DNA of 64,000 nucleotides from Amorphochlora amoebiformis (lineage: Eukaryota > Cercozoa > Chlorarachniophyceae). The DNA lies in assembly GCA_054601695.1 (NCBI GenBank), contig BAAHQB010000168.1:62001-126000 (forward strand). The letters run 5' to 3'. Position numbers and translations under genes: made by a program. The notes below the pieces were generated by a model that saw nothing but the letters and a program-made list of their open reading frames with translations, did no database searches and was not told the origin of the DNA. This document shows positions 1 through 59,591 of the stretch, one piece after another. The stretch's first letter is position 1. Each line of letters opens with the position of its first letter.

Positions 1-12696
<12,696 letters not shown>

Positions 12697-13427
12697 GATT
12701 TCCGGACCCGAGAAGTTTTTAAAACTTTCTTATATCTACAGATAATGTCTAGTATATTTTAGCAAGAATATAGCATATATCTGATATTGATAAGTTACAT
12801 ATCTGTCCTTAATATAGTAACAGTATTCTGGACTCCGGACCGGTATAAGGCGGTATTTCGGTTTTTTTCTTCGGTGAAATTGTAAACTGCAGATCTGTTT
12901 GATAAGTGTTTGGGCGGTGTTGGCCAGTTTCCCCTCCTTGAAAGATGCTTGCAATTCGCAACTTTTGGATATGGTGGAGATCCTGATAGAAGATGTACGT
13001 CCTTACTCAATACATTCAGTCTACAAGTACGAACTAAACTGCTGACATGGGGATACTGGTTTTTGTCCAGATGTTTGAGACAAAGGTTGAGCCGAACCTC
13101 AAAATTAGTATACCACCAGCTAAGAAAGAGTACACCTACGTCGAATATATCAAGCATCTCAGGTCATAAATGATGAGTTTCGGATATGCACGGAAAAATT
13201 TAAGACTTATGCCCACAGACCGAAGAAAGCGGTGAAAGGGCTAGCTTCATTAACAAAGCAACAACGTATGTCCAAACAAGTTTATAGATACTTGCTATAT
13301 ATGTGTACACTTATATATGCCTACACACATATATTATATATATATATATATATAATATAATAATTATATATATATATATATATAATTATATATATATATA
13401 TATATATAAATATATACAAATGCCCAG
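12697..13427. other. Divergent intergenic region with unexplained coding-like segments
   Basis: This 0.73-kb stretch lies between the TYW1 start (12696, minus) and the first recognised channel exon (13428, plus), so it should hold both promoters and possibly the channel's first exons. On the plus strand it has open segments with ordinary protein composition: one ending at 13026, one from 13071 containing MFETKVEPNLKISIPPAKK, and one from 13157 containing INDEFRICTEKFKTY. They are in different frames. A 44-base GT-AG intron (13027-13070: gtacga ... gtccag, with a possible branch site) could join the first two. I found no frame-consistent path into the exon at 13428. They may be channel N-terminal exons or a decayed gene. 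Confidence 0.4.
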
Positions 13428-30051
<16,624 letters not shown>

Positions 30052-31110
30052 CCCCTCCCTGTCTGGTTCAAACTCATCTTGTGTCCTACTAGTCCTATGG
30101 TGACCATTGGCTAGATTCTAGAGATTAGTCTAGTTGGCTGGTTGGTGTAGTGGAGGCTAGAGGTGGTTGTGACAGAATGATAGTCTATTGCGTAGCATGT
30201 CTAAGAGTGTTGTCAAAAATTTGGAATTATTAATAATGGTATCATAATAAATTTCGCTAGATAGTACATGATCTAGATGATATACACAAATAGTTATTAC
30301 TAGTAATACACAATGTTATCTAGGTACCTAATATATTTTAGTACGCATCGTGATGTAGTATACAAGGTCTAGAAGGTATACTACCACTACTCTAGACTAC
30401 TAGTGTAATATTATTGATACTAGAGATACTCTCTAGATACTAGCCAGACAACTACATGGTGTCTAGGTGTGAAACTATCTAGACTATGTCTAGATGTATG
30501 TCAACGTCGATATATATAATATATATATATATAAATATATCTAGATATATATATATATATATATATTTCCTAGATATATATCTTACTATGATATATAAAC
30601 AATGTGTACACATATGCATGATACGCACCGACTCACTCCACTGTGCTGATGTACATACTACATACTATTGGCTTCCGTTGATCGATGTTATGCGCATCTG
30701 CACTTTCGTCATGAAAGAACAGCAGATGATGCGCGTGGAACTTGAACTCTAGTACGTATCTGGTATATACATACATACGTATGCGCACAATCTTACTGTT
30801 CTAATCTAGATGTATAACAGTGGGCAAATACATATTAATATATAGTATCTAGATATACATTACATGTGTATTATACACTGACCGACGTACGAAACCTACT
30901 TACTACGGCCATACTACAGTTAGGTTAGGCCGTTTTCAAGTATTAAAGGCCAAATTAAGTTAGGAAGACTTGCTTTAGAGACTCTGATTCTTTTTTTTTC
31001 AAGTTCTCAACGAGAGGATAGGCGATTTCGCCACAGTGCGCACACAATTTGCATGCGTAAATGCCCCTTGGACCTAATTGCAACACCTCGGGTAGGAGGT
31101 TTCGTACGCA

Positions 31111-31172
<62 letters not shown>

Positions 31173-31798
31173 TATATATATTGTTGTAGTACAATTGCGT
31201 TATGCGTATACGGTTTAGATGACAAGCTGTACAATGTTAATATTATTGTAAAAGTATATCACATGCGTACGTACCCGGCCACCGTCACTATCAGGTTCTA
31301 GCTAGCTAGAGCTATTTATGCACACTAGTTATGGCTAGATTGGCCACTACTGAAGATCCTCGGATAAGATCACCTCTGAGACTACGTATACGCATGCATC
31401 TAGATGCATGCGCATCCATCTGCTACTTCTAGTACTTCGTTATCTGGCTAGACGGCTAGACTCTCTAGACTCTGAGTCTCAATGTTATGATCTAGATTCT
31501 AGACTGATTCTAGTAATTGAATTATATATATACGGCCGACTTCTACTAGTTCTTCCAAGAGAGTCCTCTCAGTAACATCGGCAAGGTCCTAGAGGTCTAA
31601 ACTATAGCTAGTATAGGTAAGTCTAGAAGTAGATCTAGTAGATATAGCATTAGTTAAATTTTCAGAATTTACTCTTAATGTAGAGATCCGAAGCTTAGGT
31701 AATTTTGCGCGTTATCTAGATTATTACTAATTATAAATCAAATTAAATCCCGCTGGCGTTCCTTTCTAGCTCAGTGTGCAGATGCGAGTTCGCGGAGC
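30052..31798. other. Convergent intergenic spacer, CTAG-rich
   Basis: This lies between the stop of the channel gene (30051) and the end of the acyl-CoA synthetase gene (31799). No convincing exon was found. The sequence is dense in CTAG, often as TCTAGA, ACTAGT or CTAGCTAG, and has only two (TA)n stretches (about 30510-30570 and 31113-31170). Both genes' polyadenylation signals should lie here, but I cannot assign them. Confidence 0.6.
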
Positions 31799-48698
<16,900 letters not shown>

Positions 48699-50123
48699 GG
48701 TGGTCCTGACCACCAAAACATACCGTCAGATAAGCTTGAAAGCCGCGTGATCAGAATCATCAAACCGTCTCGATGTGGTGGTGTATAGCCAGGTCTCTGG
48801 AGGTGAGTCTTGAACGATAAATTAAGATCTTGGTACCCCTCTGCGAATCCCGAGATTATTTATAATGATACCGGGATCCCGCTATTGCGCACGTGTCAAA
48901 TGGTTTCCGGCAGGCTTCTATTTGGGCTGAAACTTTTTAAGGCGACAGGCGGGGAAATATTTGGCGAGACGATATAGATATGCGAACAATTTGTTCATAC
49001 GAAATGTTTCTCCTAACCAGGTGAGTTTGACGTTGTATGTCTCGTTCGGCTCCATCTGAACGGAATCTCATTTTCTGGCTTCGGAAGCGATCTGTATCGC
49101 GAGAGTAATTCAATCATTCGAAGTAAGACAGATTTTTTGGTAATTTTCTGATGCTGAGTGCGCCCGGCTGATTGGAGGCCTAGGTTCTAGAGGCCTAGGA
49201 GCTTCAAGAGAGCATCAGTATCGGTTCAGTAGGCTAGACTCCTGAACTTAGTAGTAGGTTAGGTACAATGTATTGTAGGATCATGCTGGCACCAAAAAAG
49301 AAAAATATTGCGACTTACTCTGTCGTGAAGTTTTTACTAGAGTATAGTATAATCTCTAGAATCTAGAATTATAAATTATATATTAATTACTATTAAGTTA
49401 GCTAGTTAATACAAAACTAGATTAACTCCGTCTATTAATTAGGTGGTGTACAATGTACATGTATCTCTAGTATCTAGTGTATTACATTGTTCTGTACAGA
49501 TAATTTGTATAGAGACTAGACGGGATCATTTGTGACTCAGTGACTCGGTACATGTAGTACATCCGAATTATTTTAAGTTGCAATAACTTCAACCAAATTT
49601 GGCGCTTATATTATTCGACTACGTATACCGTGGCAACCGTTATGACAGCTATTACCTAGATTACAATGTCACGACTCACGACTCACGACTACAATTGTAT
49701 AGCTATAGAGTTAATTTTTGTACTGGCGTACATGTAAATATCTACTTGTAGCTCTAGACTAGAGTAATACCTAGTATTACAGTTCGTAATGATTAACTAC
49801 AAGTAGAATTTCGGATATAGTTGTTACTACCATATAGTAATATTACTAGTATTCTAGTATTAGAGTATGTCTAGTAGTCTAGTAGTACAACCAAAAGACC
49901 GTTGGCTACTCGTGATTTACATGTAGACTCTAGAGACTGTTTGAAACTAGATTAAGCCTAGGCAGGTTAGGCGACTGTATTCTTGGCTTTCGGTTTTCAT
50001 GGTGTTCAGCCTATGATCATGTGGCACATGATCACTGTCACTGTAATGCAAGCTTTGTCCGATTGAGTCAATCGCAAGTGCGAATAAATCGAAAACCGCT
50101 GCTCAGTGAAAATTATTCAGACG
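48699..50123. other. Intergenic region, CTAG-rich, no gene recognised
   Basis: This is upstream of the acyl-CoA synthetase start and downstream of the LYR-protein stop. Between about 49150 and 49950 I counted roughly 23 CTAG sites, where about 3 would be expected from base composition. There are no long TA arrays. The synthetase promoter should lie in the first few hundred bases, but I see no TATA-like or other defined element that I would call. Confidence 0.6.
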
Positions 50124-51713
<1,590 letters not shown>

Positions 51714-52223
51714 CCACGTCAGTATATGCTCGTTACCTAGGTTTATGCTTAGCGTTCGAATTAGGATTAAGATCAATGCCGGGATAAGTTTTTAGGTTTA
51801 GGATTAACATTGGACGAAATTTGCATACAACAAAAGCTCTGAATCAGATTCCGACCCTAAACCAAGCAAGAGGACTAGTCTGAAAGAATTTCCCTCGTTC
51901 CCTCTTCCTTCCCGCCGGAAAAATATGCGAATATACTTTAAATCTATTCCAAGACTCTTTTGAATATGCCCGAGGGGGAATGTGTGTTGCCGCAAAGGGT
52001 GTATACGCGATTTGTGGTCGGAGGGAGGCGTCCTCCTTGGAGCTCGTTTGGAGACGACGATATATGTCCCTCCGAAAATATCGTCCGTTACTGACGGGCA
52101 TTTTCATGATGTACCGGTACATCAGAGTTGTGATACCCGTTACTGACCTTGATTTTATCTCTCCTAACAGTCGAACAGAAAGTTAAATTTATCGGCTGGA
52201 ATTCGCGGGAAGAACCATAATCC
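51714..52223. other. Spacer between LYR gene and transposon-associated ORF
   Basis: This holds the upstream region of the LYR-protein gene. A short plus-strand open frame from the ATG at 51964 (MPEGECVLPQRVYTRF) runs about 42 codons and could be an upstream exon of the next plus-strand ORF, but I found no clear splice path. No long TA arrays. Confidence 0.35.
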
Positions 52224-53031
52224 GTGCTCCATGCCAGGATCGACTGGAAGAAAAACAAGGAAGCTGAGGGGCTTGTATTGGAAGGCTTCAACAAAGGCCT
52301 CACAGCTGCAGCCATTATGAAGGCCTACGATTTCGCGGGGAAGTACAAGTATATCACCCGAGACCAAGTTAACAACAAGATTTGTTCGCTGCGAACAAAA
52401 AGAAAACGTGGTTCATTAGCGATCGATGATGGAAAAGTGGAACAAGATAATTCAGACTTTGTAACTCCAGCTTCTAAGCGGGCCAGGTTTCTACCGAGCG
52501 CTATGTATCCTGGGCTTAGTGACGATGACTTGGCGATTTTGGAGGGTACAATGGAGCATCCAGCTCAGCGGACTGCGGTCACCACAGGCGGTGGTGTCAA
52601 GTACATCTATCAATTCTTTCCACGGCCTCGACAGCTCATAAGTCATCACTTCTCGTCCTCCCTCCTACAGATGATGGTGTGGTGTACGCTGTTCTGACCT
52701 ACGAGCTCGCTCCGATGAACATAGATGAATTCAAGGGTGCCGTAATCAGCATGGATGACCTCGCCAACATGCTCAACAAACGCGCTGCTCATGGGGTCCC
52801 TCCAATCGACACGAAGAAGGCGATTATTGCTGATAGGAGGAAGCTTACAACGTGATAATAAAACAGATGGTGGCCACCAATGTCGACACCTCAAGGTATA
52901 ATCTGATGAGGTACAAGCTGGAGGCCCCTGAGGGAGCGCTGGGAACCCCGGAACATGTCTCACTATGCGTCTTGGCAAAGAACAAGTGGACAGTGGTACG
53001 CTGGCAGTTACGAGCCGACATAGATCTATAG
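52224..53031 (+). pseudogene. SANT/trihelix-like ORF with broken reading frame, possibly transposon-derived
   Basis: Exon 52224-52590 encodes a basic, helical N-terminus (ARIDWKKNKEAEGLVLEGF, then ITRDQVNNKICSLRTKRKR). It resembles the Myb/SANT-like accessory proteins of Harbinger transposons, though I cannot name a family. An 80-base intron (52591-52670, gtggtg ... ctacag) leads in phase to 52671-52855 (VVYAVLTYELAPMNIDEFKG ... IIADRRKLTT, stop). Twelve bases later another frame opens at 52867-53031 (TSRYNLMRYKLEAPEG ... WTVVRWQLRADIDL, stop), which looks like the continuation. Joining them needs a frameshift, so the gene is probably decayed or my splice model is wrong. The open frame begins with GTG, and an upstream exon is likely. 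The base composition is much less AT-rich than the introns. Confidence 0.45.
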
Positions 53032-54316
53032 GTCTAAATCAACATATTACATCCTTATTATGTTGGTATATTTGCCTAAGATATCTCCACAATGGCGAAT
53101 CACCCCATGGTGCAAGTTACCGTGCAACAGACACAAGGCGAAGGCGACATGGGAAGGGAGATACACGAGCAGTTTCGCGCAAATCAGTAGGGTATTGTTG
53201 TCTTTCCCTGGTAGATCAAGGGCAGGTTTGACTCCAAGATTAGACTCCATCGGGAACATTTTTTCTGGATTTATACGATGTATTGTAGGCAGAATATTAT
53301 TAAGGAGAGGGAAGTGGAAGTAAGGAGGGAAAAATCGAGAAATATCTGACGCTGAGAGAGGATTTACATCGGGACGAGCCCCACAATGGTAACGTCTTCT
53401 AGCTGCTACAAATACCACTGTGATGTACGTACTAGACGTATGTGTGTGCAATGTGTGCGAAATTCAGATTAAGCTCTGAATTACACCAGTTGCAAACAAA
53501 TTGTAATGTCATTGAAATTGCTTTTCTAATATCTAGAATATAACCTAGATAACGAGTATAAATCAAATTGTGAATTATTAGCTAGATTAGTGTTCACATT
53601 AGTACCCACAGTTCTAGCAGTTACTGACATCTAGGACATACTAGCATAGTCTAGATAGTAGATCAATATTAGTTTGGATACTTATTAGTACTCATTCTAG
53701 TCTCTAGTCATTACTATCTAGACTATACTAGTATACTAAGTTACCTAGGTAGGTTACCGTCCAGTTACTAGAGTCTAGCTAGAGGTCTAGAGAGTTCTAG
53801 AGTTTTACCTAACCTAGTACTAGTAGTAGCATGATTTACTTGAGTTATTCTAGTTATTACACATGAGACCTTGTTAAGTAGCGATGTCAACCAATTTTCT
53901 CAGCTTACATGATAAGTCAAAAGCGGTCATCGACCGTTAATACTTAGTAACTTTTAAAGACTCAAGTTGTAATTTATACTATGATCATAGTAATTATTAT
54001 AGTAGTATTAAATAATGCCATAGGCTAGAAATTCATGATCTATATCATTGATAATTATCTAGATTATTAATTTCTGGTATAAGTAGTATTCAGCAAGTTA
54101 ATTATTATTATTAAACTTTAATCTTAGTAGTTAATTATTACTTTAATCTTAGTAGCTATAGTTAATAATTATTAGTATTCAGGCTAATAAATTATGTCAG
54201 AATCAGACACAAATATTATTTGACATTAGTCACTCTATGATTATTAAATTTAATACTGTCAGTCTTAGTAATTAATATATATCTGTATTATTATTATTAT
54301 TATTATTATATATCTA

Positions 54317-54356
<40 letters not shown>

Positions 54357-54364
54357 ATTATTAT

Positions 54365-54395
<31 letters not shown>

Positions 54396-54589
54396 CTAGA
54401 TATATATATATACATATAATATAATTTATTACATGTACATATATATTTAAAAATATATAGGTATTTTTTTTTCATATTTATAATATCATAAATAATATGT
54501 AATAATATATAATTCAAATAATCAAAAAAGATGTGCAGTTTAATAAATGAGATATAATTTTATTGTGTGTGTTTTCATACATGCATATA
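53032..54589. other. Non-coding stretch, CTAG-rich then AT-rich
   Basis: From 53450 to about 53870 I counted roughly 21 CTAG sites in 420 bases, the highest density in the window. Beyond 53900 the sequence becomes AT-rich with TTATTA runs and a short (TTA)n/(TA)n stretch at 54285-54400. A minus-strand open frame at 53451-53047 has no recognisable features. No gene is called. Confidence 0.5.
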
Positions 54590-55930
54590 TTAAGTCTTGC
54601 GCCTATTTCGTCGGGCCTTCCTGCGCATTAACCGATCCACTTTCTCACCATGAAGGCTAGCAGCACGCATACCCAAAAGAGCTCCCACCTTGGCCATGCG
54701 AGGAGCCCTGCCTCTGGTAGCTTTAATCCTATCTTCAGAGATCCCATAATCAGTTTCTACCGCCGTGTCGTTCGCAATTTCTCGCCCCGAGGAACCTGAG
54801 TCAGTGTCCGATGATAGTGGATCTCCGGGTTGGATGTAAGAGTTACAGGAGGCGTCGGCTTCATCAGCGTCGTCACCAGAACCTGAACCAATTTTGATTT
54901 CACCGCGAGGCATGCGAGCAATCCTTGCAGCCTTACGTCTTCGCCCGAGTCTTGGTTGATTCTTGCGTTCTCGGGGTCGTCTTCGCGTTCGTTTTGCCTC
55001 GGGTACAATAGCTGGAACACCGTGGAGTTCAGCAGCTCTCCAATTGGCTGCAGCAAGCTCTTCGTGCTCTTTCTTGGATAGGCCCAATCTTCGAATTGGC
55101 CGGAACTTCTGCTTGATTTGGATGAGTTGGAAAACGAAACGAGCGACTATAGAATGTCGTTCCCTATTATGACGCCACCTCGTCATACACGCAAACTGTT
55201 TTACGCGAGCGAAGACGTTCTCGACGATCGAACGGTAATTACCGAAAGCATCGTTTTCACGAATTTGTTGCTCAGTGAGCTCACCGCCTCTTGGTTTGCG
55301 ATGAGGACATTTGTACATTGGATCTCTCCTGCAGAGATAAGCGCCATCAGCCCCCACACGCTCGAAGAACTGCAACCCTTCCACCAGTCCCTCTCTTCGG
55401 TTAATGTTTAGGTCCGAAATGCTCCCCGCAGGATGTCCAGACGATAGCCAGCACACATCCCCAGTGTTGGCAGCAACGGCGATCGCATACCTCATGGCGA
55501 ATTTCCGCCTCTTGTAAGTGTAGTGTTTCTTCGCTTCCGCACTATCACTTGGACGATTTATCATGAAATCTGATGAATCAGTGTGCATACTGCAGTAAGC
55601 ATCCGGTCCGTCCATGAAGATGGCAGATTTCAGCCGGTTCTCGAACTTGATCTCGTCCATGAAAGCCTCTACAATACTGAGAGTCCTCCACACCTTCTCA
55701 GAGTGCTTTTGTCGACACATCTTCCAGATCGTACCGCCGTAGTGCCCTTTTGGATACTTCCAAGCGAAGTGCAGTGCCATCAAGAAATCGAGACAGGAAA
55801 CACCAGTCCTTTGACCACAATATTTGTCGACTGCATAGCAGCACTCTTGGAGGCTGAGACCAAGATTGCTGTTGAAGGCGCTCTCGTTGAAGCGGTTGAA
55901 GTAATGGGAATATATCCTTTGATTTTTCAT
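54590..55930 (-). CDS. PIF/Harbinger-type DDE transposase
   Basis: Uninterrupted 446-codon frame. The core resembles the DDE_Tnp_4 endonuclease family. A first Asp lies in IFMDGPDAYCSMHTD. A region of mixed polarity around YAIAVAANTGDVCW is followed by SGHPAGSISDL. The second Asp lies in ERVGADGAYLCR and the third acidic residue in SIVENVFARVKQF. A basic tail follows (RRRPRERKNQPRLGRRRK and RRKARRNRRK), probably for nuclear entry or DNA contact. The frame is intact, so the copy may be recent. The ATG at 55930 follows a T-rich tract ending in cag, so an upstream exon could exist; a frame at about 56120-56046 ending in a gtaatt donor is a candidate, but its phase does not match. Most likely this is an autonomous element, with the divergent ORF at 56367-57236 as its partner gene. 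Confidence 0.85.
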   Translation of the reverse strand: MKNQRIYSHYFNRFNESAFNSNLGLSLQECCYAVDKYCGQRTGVSCLDFLMALHFAWKYPKGHYGGTIWKMCRQKHSEKVWRTLSIVEAFMDEIKFENRLKSAIFMDGPDAYCSMHTDSSDFMINRPSDSAEAKKHYTYKRRKFAMRYAIAVAANTGDVCWLSSGHPAGSISDLNINRREGLVEGLQFFERVGADGAYLCRRDPMYKCPHRKPRGGELTEQQIRENDAFGNYRSIVENVFARVKQFACMTRWRHNRERHSIVARFVFQLIQIKQKFRPIRRLGLSKKEHEELAAANWRAAELHGVPAIVPEAKRTRRRPRERKNQPRLGRRRKAARIARMPRGEIKIGSGSGDDADEADASCNSYIQPGDPLSSDTDSGSSGREIANDTAVETDYGISEDRIKATRGRAPRMAKVGALLGMRAASLHGEKVDRLMRRKARRNRRKT

Positions 55931-56185
55931 CCTGAAAAAAAATTCATTTATCTGAATTTTATCATCGAAAATTCATCCGCGAATAATCGGCAACTCATCT
56001 GCCAATCATCTGCAAATAATCGGATGAAAAACGCTTAATTACCGTTTTCATGGAGGGGACAGGAGCTAGAAACTCCGGACTTTCACAGGCCCCATCAGCT
56101 GGCGCTCGAGCCTTCATATCTGGCGTCTGTGGGTTCCGAATGTTTGTTGGTTTAGGTAAATATACTTGAATCCGACGACTGAATA

Positions 56186-56240
56186 ATCGGCAAATCATCG
56201 GCAAATCATCGGCAAATCATCGGCAAATCATCGGCAAATA
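56186..56240. repeat. Five tandem 11-bp repeats between divergent transposon ORFs
   Basis: The unit ATCGGCAAATC is repeated at 56186, 56197, 56208, 56219 and 56230 (the last copy ends in ATA). Related, less regular copies occur at about 55980-56025. The period is close to one helical turn, and the block sits between the transposase and the divergent ORF, so it may be a binding array for transposase or a regulator. Confidence 0.8.
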
Positions 56241-56354
56241 ATCCTGGTAATAATACCTTAATTTCTACACCCGAAAAGATAGAAACATTTCCAAACGCCT
56301 CTCTTGAATACAAACCTCAAACCGCCAAGCGTCACCAACTAAGCCTGGGAAACA

Positions 56355-57236
56355 TGCCTTCAAAAGTTGCAGAGAAGAAGAAGACACGCGGTCTGTCCAG
56401 TAGTGTCTACCGTTCAGAAGAATATCGTAATAAATGCGATTAAAACCGTCCCTGAGCAGGCCAAAGCCCACATGTGGAAACACATATGGGAAACCATGAT
56501 CCTGCCAGCGTTTCCAAACGTGACTCTCACGATTGTGAAGAACTTTGGGTCATCATATCGCAAGCGAAATGCTGATGACAATGATGATGGTCGACTAGGA
56601 AAGCAGCCGCGTAAGGAAAAAAGTCTTATGGACGTACCAGATGCGGATAGCTACCCGGAGCCGGCGCCGGCTGCGGCTGCGAGTAAACCGTCTGCAGCTG
56701 AGCTTTCAGAAGAGGAACTTCTCAAGCTTGCCAATGAGAAGAAACTGCAACACATCAAAGATATTTCTGCACAAGCGTTTGACCCCCCCTTCTACCTACA
56801 CTGCAGCTCCGAACTCGCTGGTGCTACCGTCGACGGGTTGTTTATATTCTTCAATAAGGGCAATAACAACACTTCTATTAAGCTAACGGTAAAAAACGCC
56901 ATTCGCATGGTTCACGTGAGGAAGATCATCTCACCTCCTGTTGCGGATATGCTAAGGAAGCTCCCTCCAAGTATTTTCGCTCAAGCCAAGTCAGGGTTCG
57001 TGACACTAAAAGAGAAGCCCTTGCCCCCCATTGAGATGGAATTTTCAGTTCCAATTCCAGAAGAATACTCACCGCTAGAGTACACGCTTTTTAAGCTCGA
57101 CAAGTTCGTTGGCTTCTGGTTCAAGAAGATTAAAGAGAAGGAAGAGACGGTCGGGGATGACTCCGACTCAAACGCAGAAGAGTTCCCAGCTGTCGGTCGC
57201 TACAAGAAGAAAACGGCTGCGTTACTTCAGTTATAA
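56355..57236 (+). CDS. Transposon accessory ORF, divergent from the transposase, function unknown
   Basis: The long frame ends at 57236. It contains a helical, slightly basic N-terminal part (KAHMWKHIWETMILPAFPN), a KRNADDNDDGRLGKQPRKEK stretch, an Ala/Pro-rich spacer, a central region with FIFFNKGNNNTSIKLTV, and an acidic then basic C-terminus. I recognise no family. By position it matches the second, DNA-binding gene of PIF/Harbinger elements, but it shows no obvious Myb motif. The best start, ATG 56355 (MPSKVAEKKKTRGLSSS), is one frame away from the main ORF; switching near 56430 would join them. Either a one-base frameshift has occurred, or translation starts at the in-frame ATG 56472. 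Confidence 0.55.
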   Translation, partial: CLQKLQRRRRHAVCPVVSTVQKNIVINAIKTVPEQAKAHMWKHIWETMILPAFPNVTLTIVKNFGSSYRKRNADDNDDGRLGKQPRKEKSLMDVPDADSYPEPAPAAAASKPSAAELSEEELLKLANEKKLQHIKDISAQAFDPPFYLHCSSELAGATVDGLFIFFNKGNNNTSIKLTVKNAIRMVHVRKIISPPVADMLRKLPPSIFAQAKSGFVTLKEKPLPPIEMEFSVPIPEEYSPLEYTLFKLDKFVGFWFKKIKEKEETVGDDSDSNAEEFPAVGRYKKKTAALLQL

Positions 57237-57415
57237 TAAACATAAATTGTGTTAAGTTTGCGGGTGTACATGTGTTCAAAGGTGCTAACGTTTACCTACA
57301 TTAAAATATTTCTTTTACATTAACTTCAATATATACATATAAATGCAAAATGTATATACATGTACATATATATGTATGTATATATATATGTGTATGTAAT
57401 AATAATTATATATAT

Positions 57416-57500
<85 letters not shown>

Positions 57501-57753
57501 GTACATATGTATATAATTAAATATGTTATAATATTATTTAGGTTGTATAATAAATTATATTAAACAAATACAATACTGTGTACATCATATACTATGATAT
57601 ATGTATATATATATATATAATAATATATATCTAGTATATATATATATATATTATATTATATATAATAATATATATATATATATATATAATATTATACATA
57701 TATTATTATATTTAATATGATAATATTAAATATATATATTATAAATATCTAGA

Positions 57754-57797
<44 letters not shown>

Positions 57798-58644
57798 GTA
57801 TATATACATGTATAAATATATATATATATGTATTATACAGTCTGATAATATTAAATATCATGATATCGACATATAATTTATTATATAGTATTATTACATG
57901 TATGGAGATATGATGAATCATATTATTAAAAATCTAGATAAATTTATACCGTCGGTAATTTTACTAGTGCATGAATAATTTATTATAAACTTTAGTAATT
58001 TAATTTAATATTAAATATATAATTTTTAATTAATATTTATTATATAAAATTTATAATACATGTACCCAAACGGTGAGTAATAATTAATAATGTCTGAGAC
58101 TGTCGATATCTAGGATATGATCATGCACTGAATTTTAATATTATATTACATCTAGTACATCACTGTACATGTAATAAATTATTATACATACCTAGATACA
58201 TGTGTATTAAATTATTTAATAATTTAAGGCGAATTTTATCATTCAGGCATCGATTCTGACAGAGTTAATTTACGATTATACTACTAACTGAAATCGATCA
58301 ATCAGAATCGGCGAACATCGCTACTTAACAAGGTCTATGAGTATTCATTGAGATAGTTGAGTAACTCAGTAATGCACAATTGTTGATCTACGGTTTCAGG
58401 CTTATCATTCTCTAAATCATTGTCTAGATTGTTTTGTAACTTACATCACGCATACAGCGGTATTTTGAAATTCAACAGTCTACTCACGCCTCAAGATGCT
58501 TCGCGTAGATGTATCATTACTACGTGCCGCGATCGAGAAGGGTTGACGAGCACGTGTATTCGAGTATGATAAGTGTCAGATGTCATACATTATATATAGG
58601 GGTATATATATATATATATTTACATAGATACATCATGTATATGG
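57237..58644. other. AT-rich spacer right of the transposon
   Basis: TA arrays (57415-57500, 57600-57690, 57750-57830) are followed by AT-rich DNA with TTATTA runs, like the left side of the transposase, and some CTAG sites. The last 200 bases lie downstream of the coiled-coil gene's stop codon (58645). No gene or transposon terminal repeat could be defined by eye. Confidence 0.45.
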
Positions 58645-58716
58645 TTAGTCCTCTATGGAGATAGCGCTAGGATCGACCTGTGAATATATATATATATATA
58701 TGTATATACATATATT

Positions 58717-58759
<43 letters not shown>

Positions 58760-58884
58760 ATATATTATATAATTTACGCATACATGAACATTATGTAAGA
58801 AGTTGTATTTACATAGATGTGGGAATATGTGCATATAATTTTCCTCTCTCTCTAGATATACATTTAAAACATATATATACATAT

Positions 58885-58918
<34 letters not shown>

Positions 58919-58925
58919 CACACCC

Positions 58926-58959
<34 letters not shown>

Positions 58960-59084
58960 CAATATATATATATATACATATATATGTATATATGATGTGA
59001 AATATACCTTGTTGAGTTGAGTTCTCAGGAGTTTTAGCTGACCATTCTTCTTTGCAAGCATCTATATATATATATATGTACATA

Positions 59085-59124
<40 letters not shown>

Positions 59125-59167
59125 AGAATATCTAGATATACATATGAATATCAATAAATGTATACAA

Positions 59168-59199
<32 letters not shown>

Positions 59200-59203
59200 T
59201 ATT

Positions 59204-59296
<93 letters not shown>

Positions 59297-59543
59297 CTAT
59301 ATATATATATGTATATGTATATTTGTGTGTATACATATATGTATATGTCTATATATATATATATATATAATATTATATGTGTACATATATGCACATAAAT
59401 ATATTTAAATATTAGTTTTAAGAAGAATACTCTATATGTATAATTATATATATATATATTTATATATATATATATATATATACACGTATAGGTATACATG
59501 CATATATATATATATACATATATATATACACACACATATATAC

Positions 59544-59591
<48 letters not shown>

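Noticed and set aside
52841-52866. A 15-base intron (gtgataataaaacag) joining the two frames of the ORF near 52.8 kb
   Set aside because: It does not restore the downstream frame, and such short introns are out of character with the rest of the window. A similar 15-base candidate at 13163 was dropped for the same reason.
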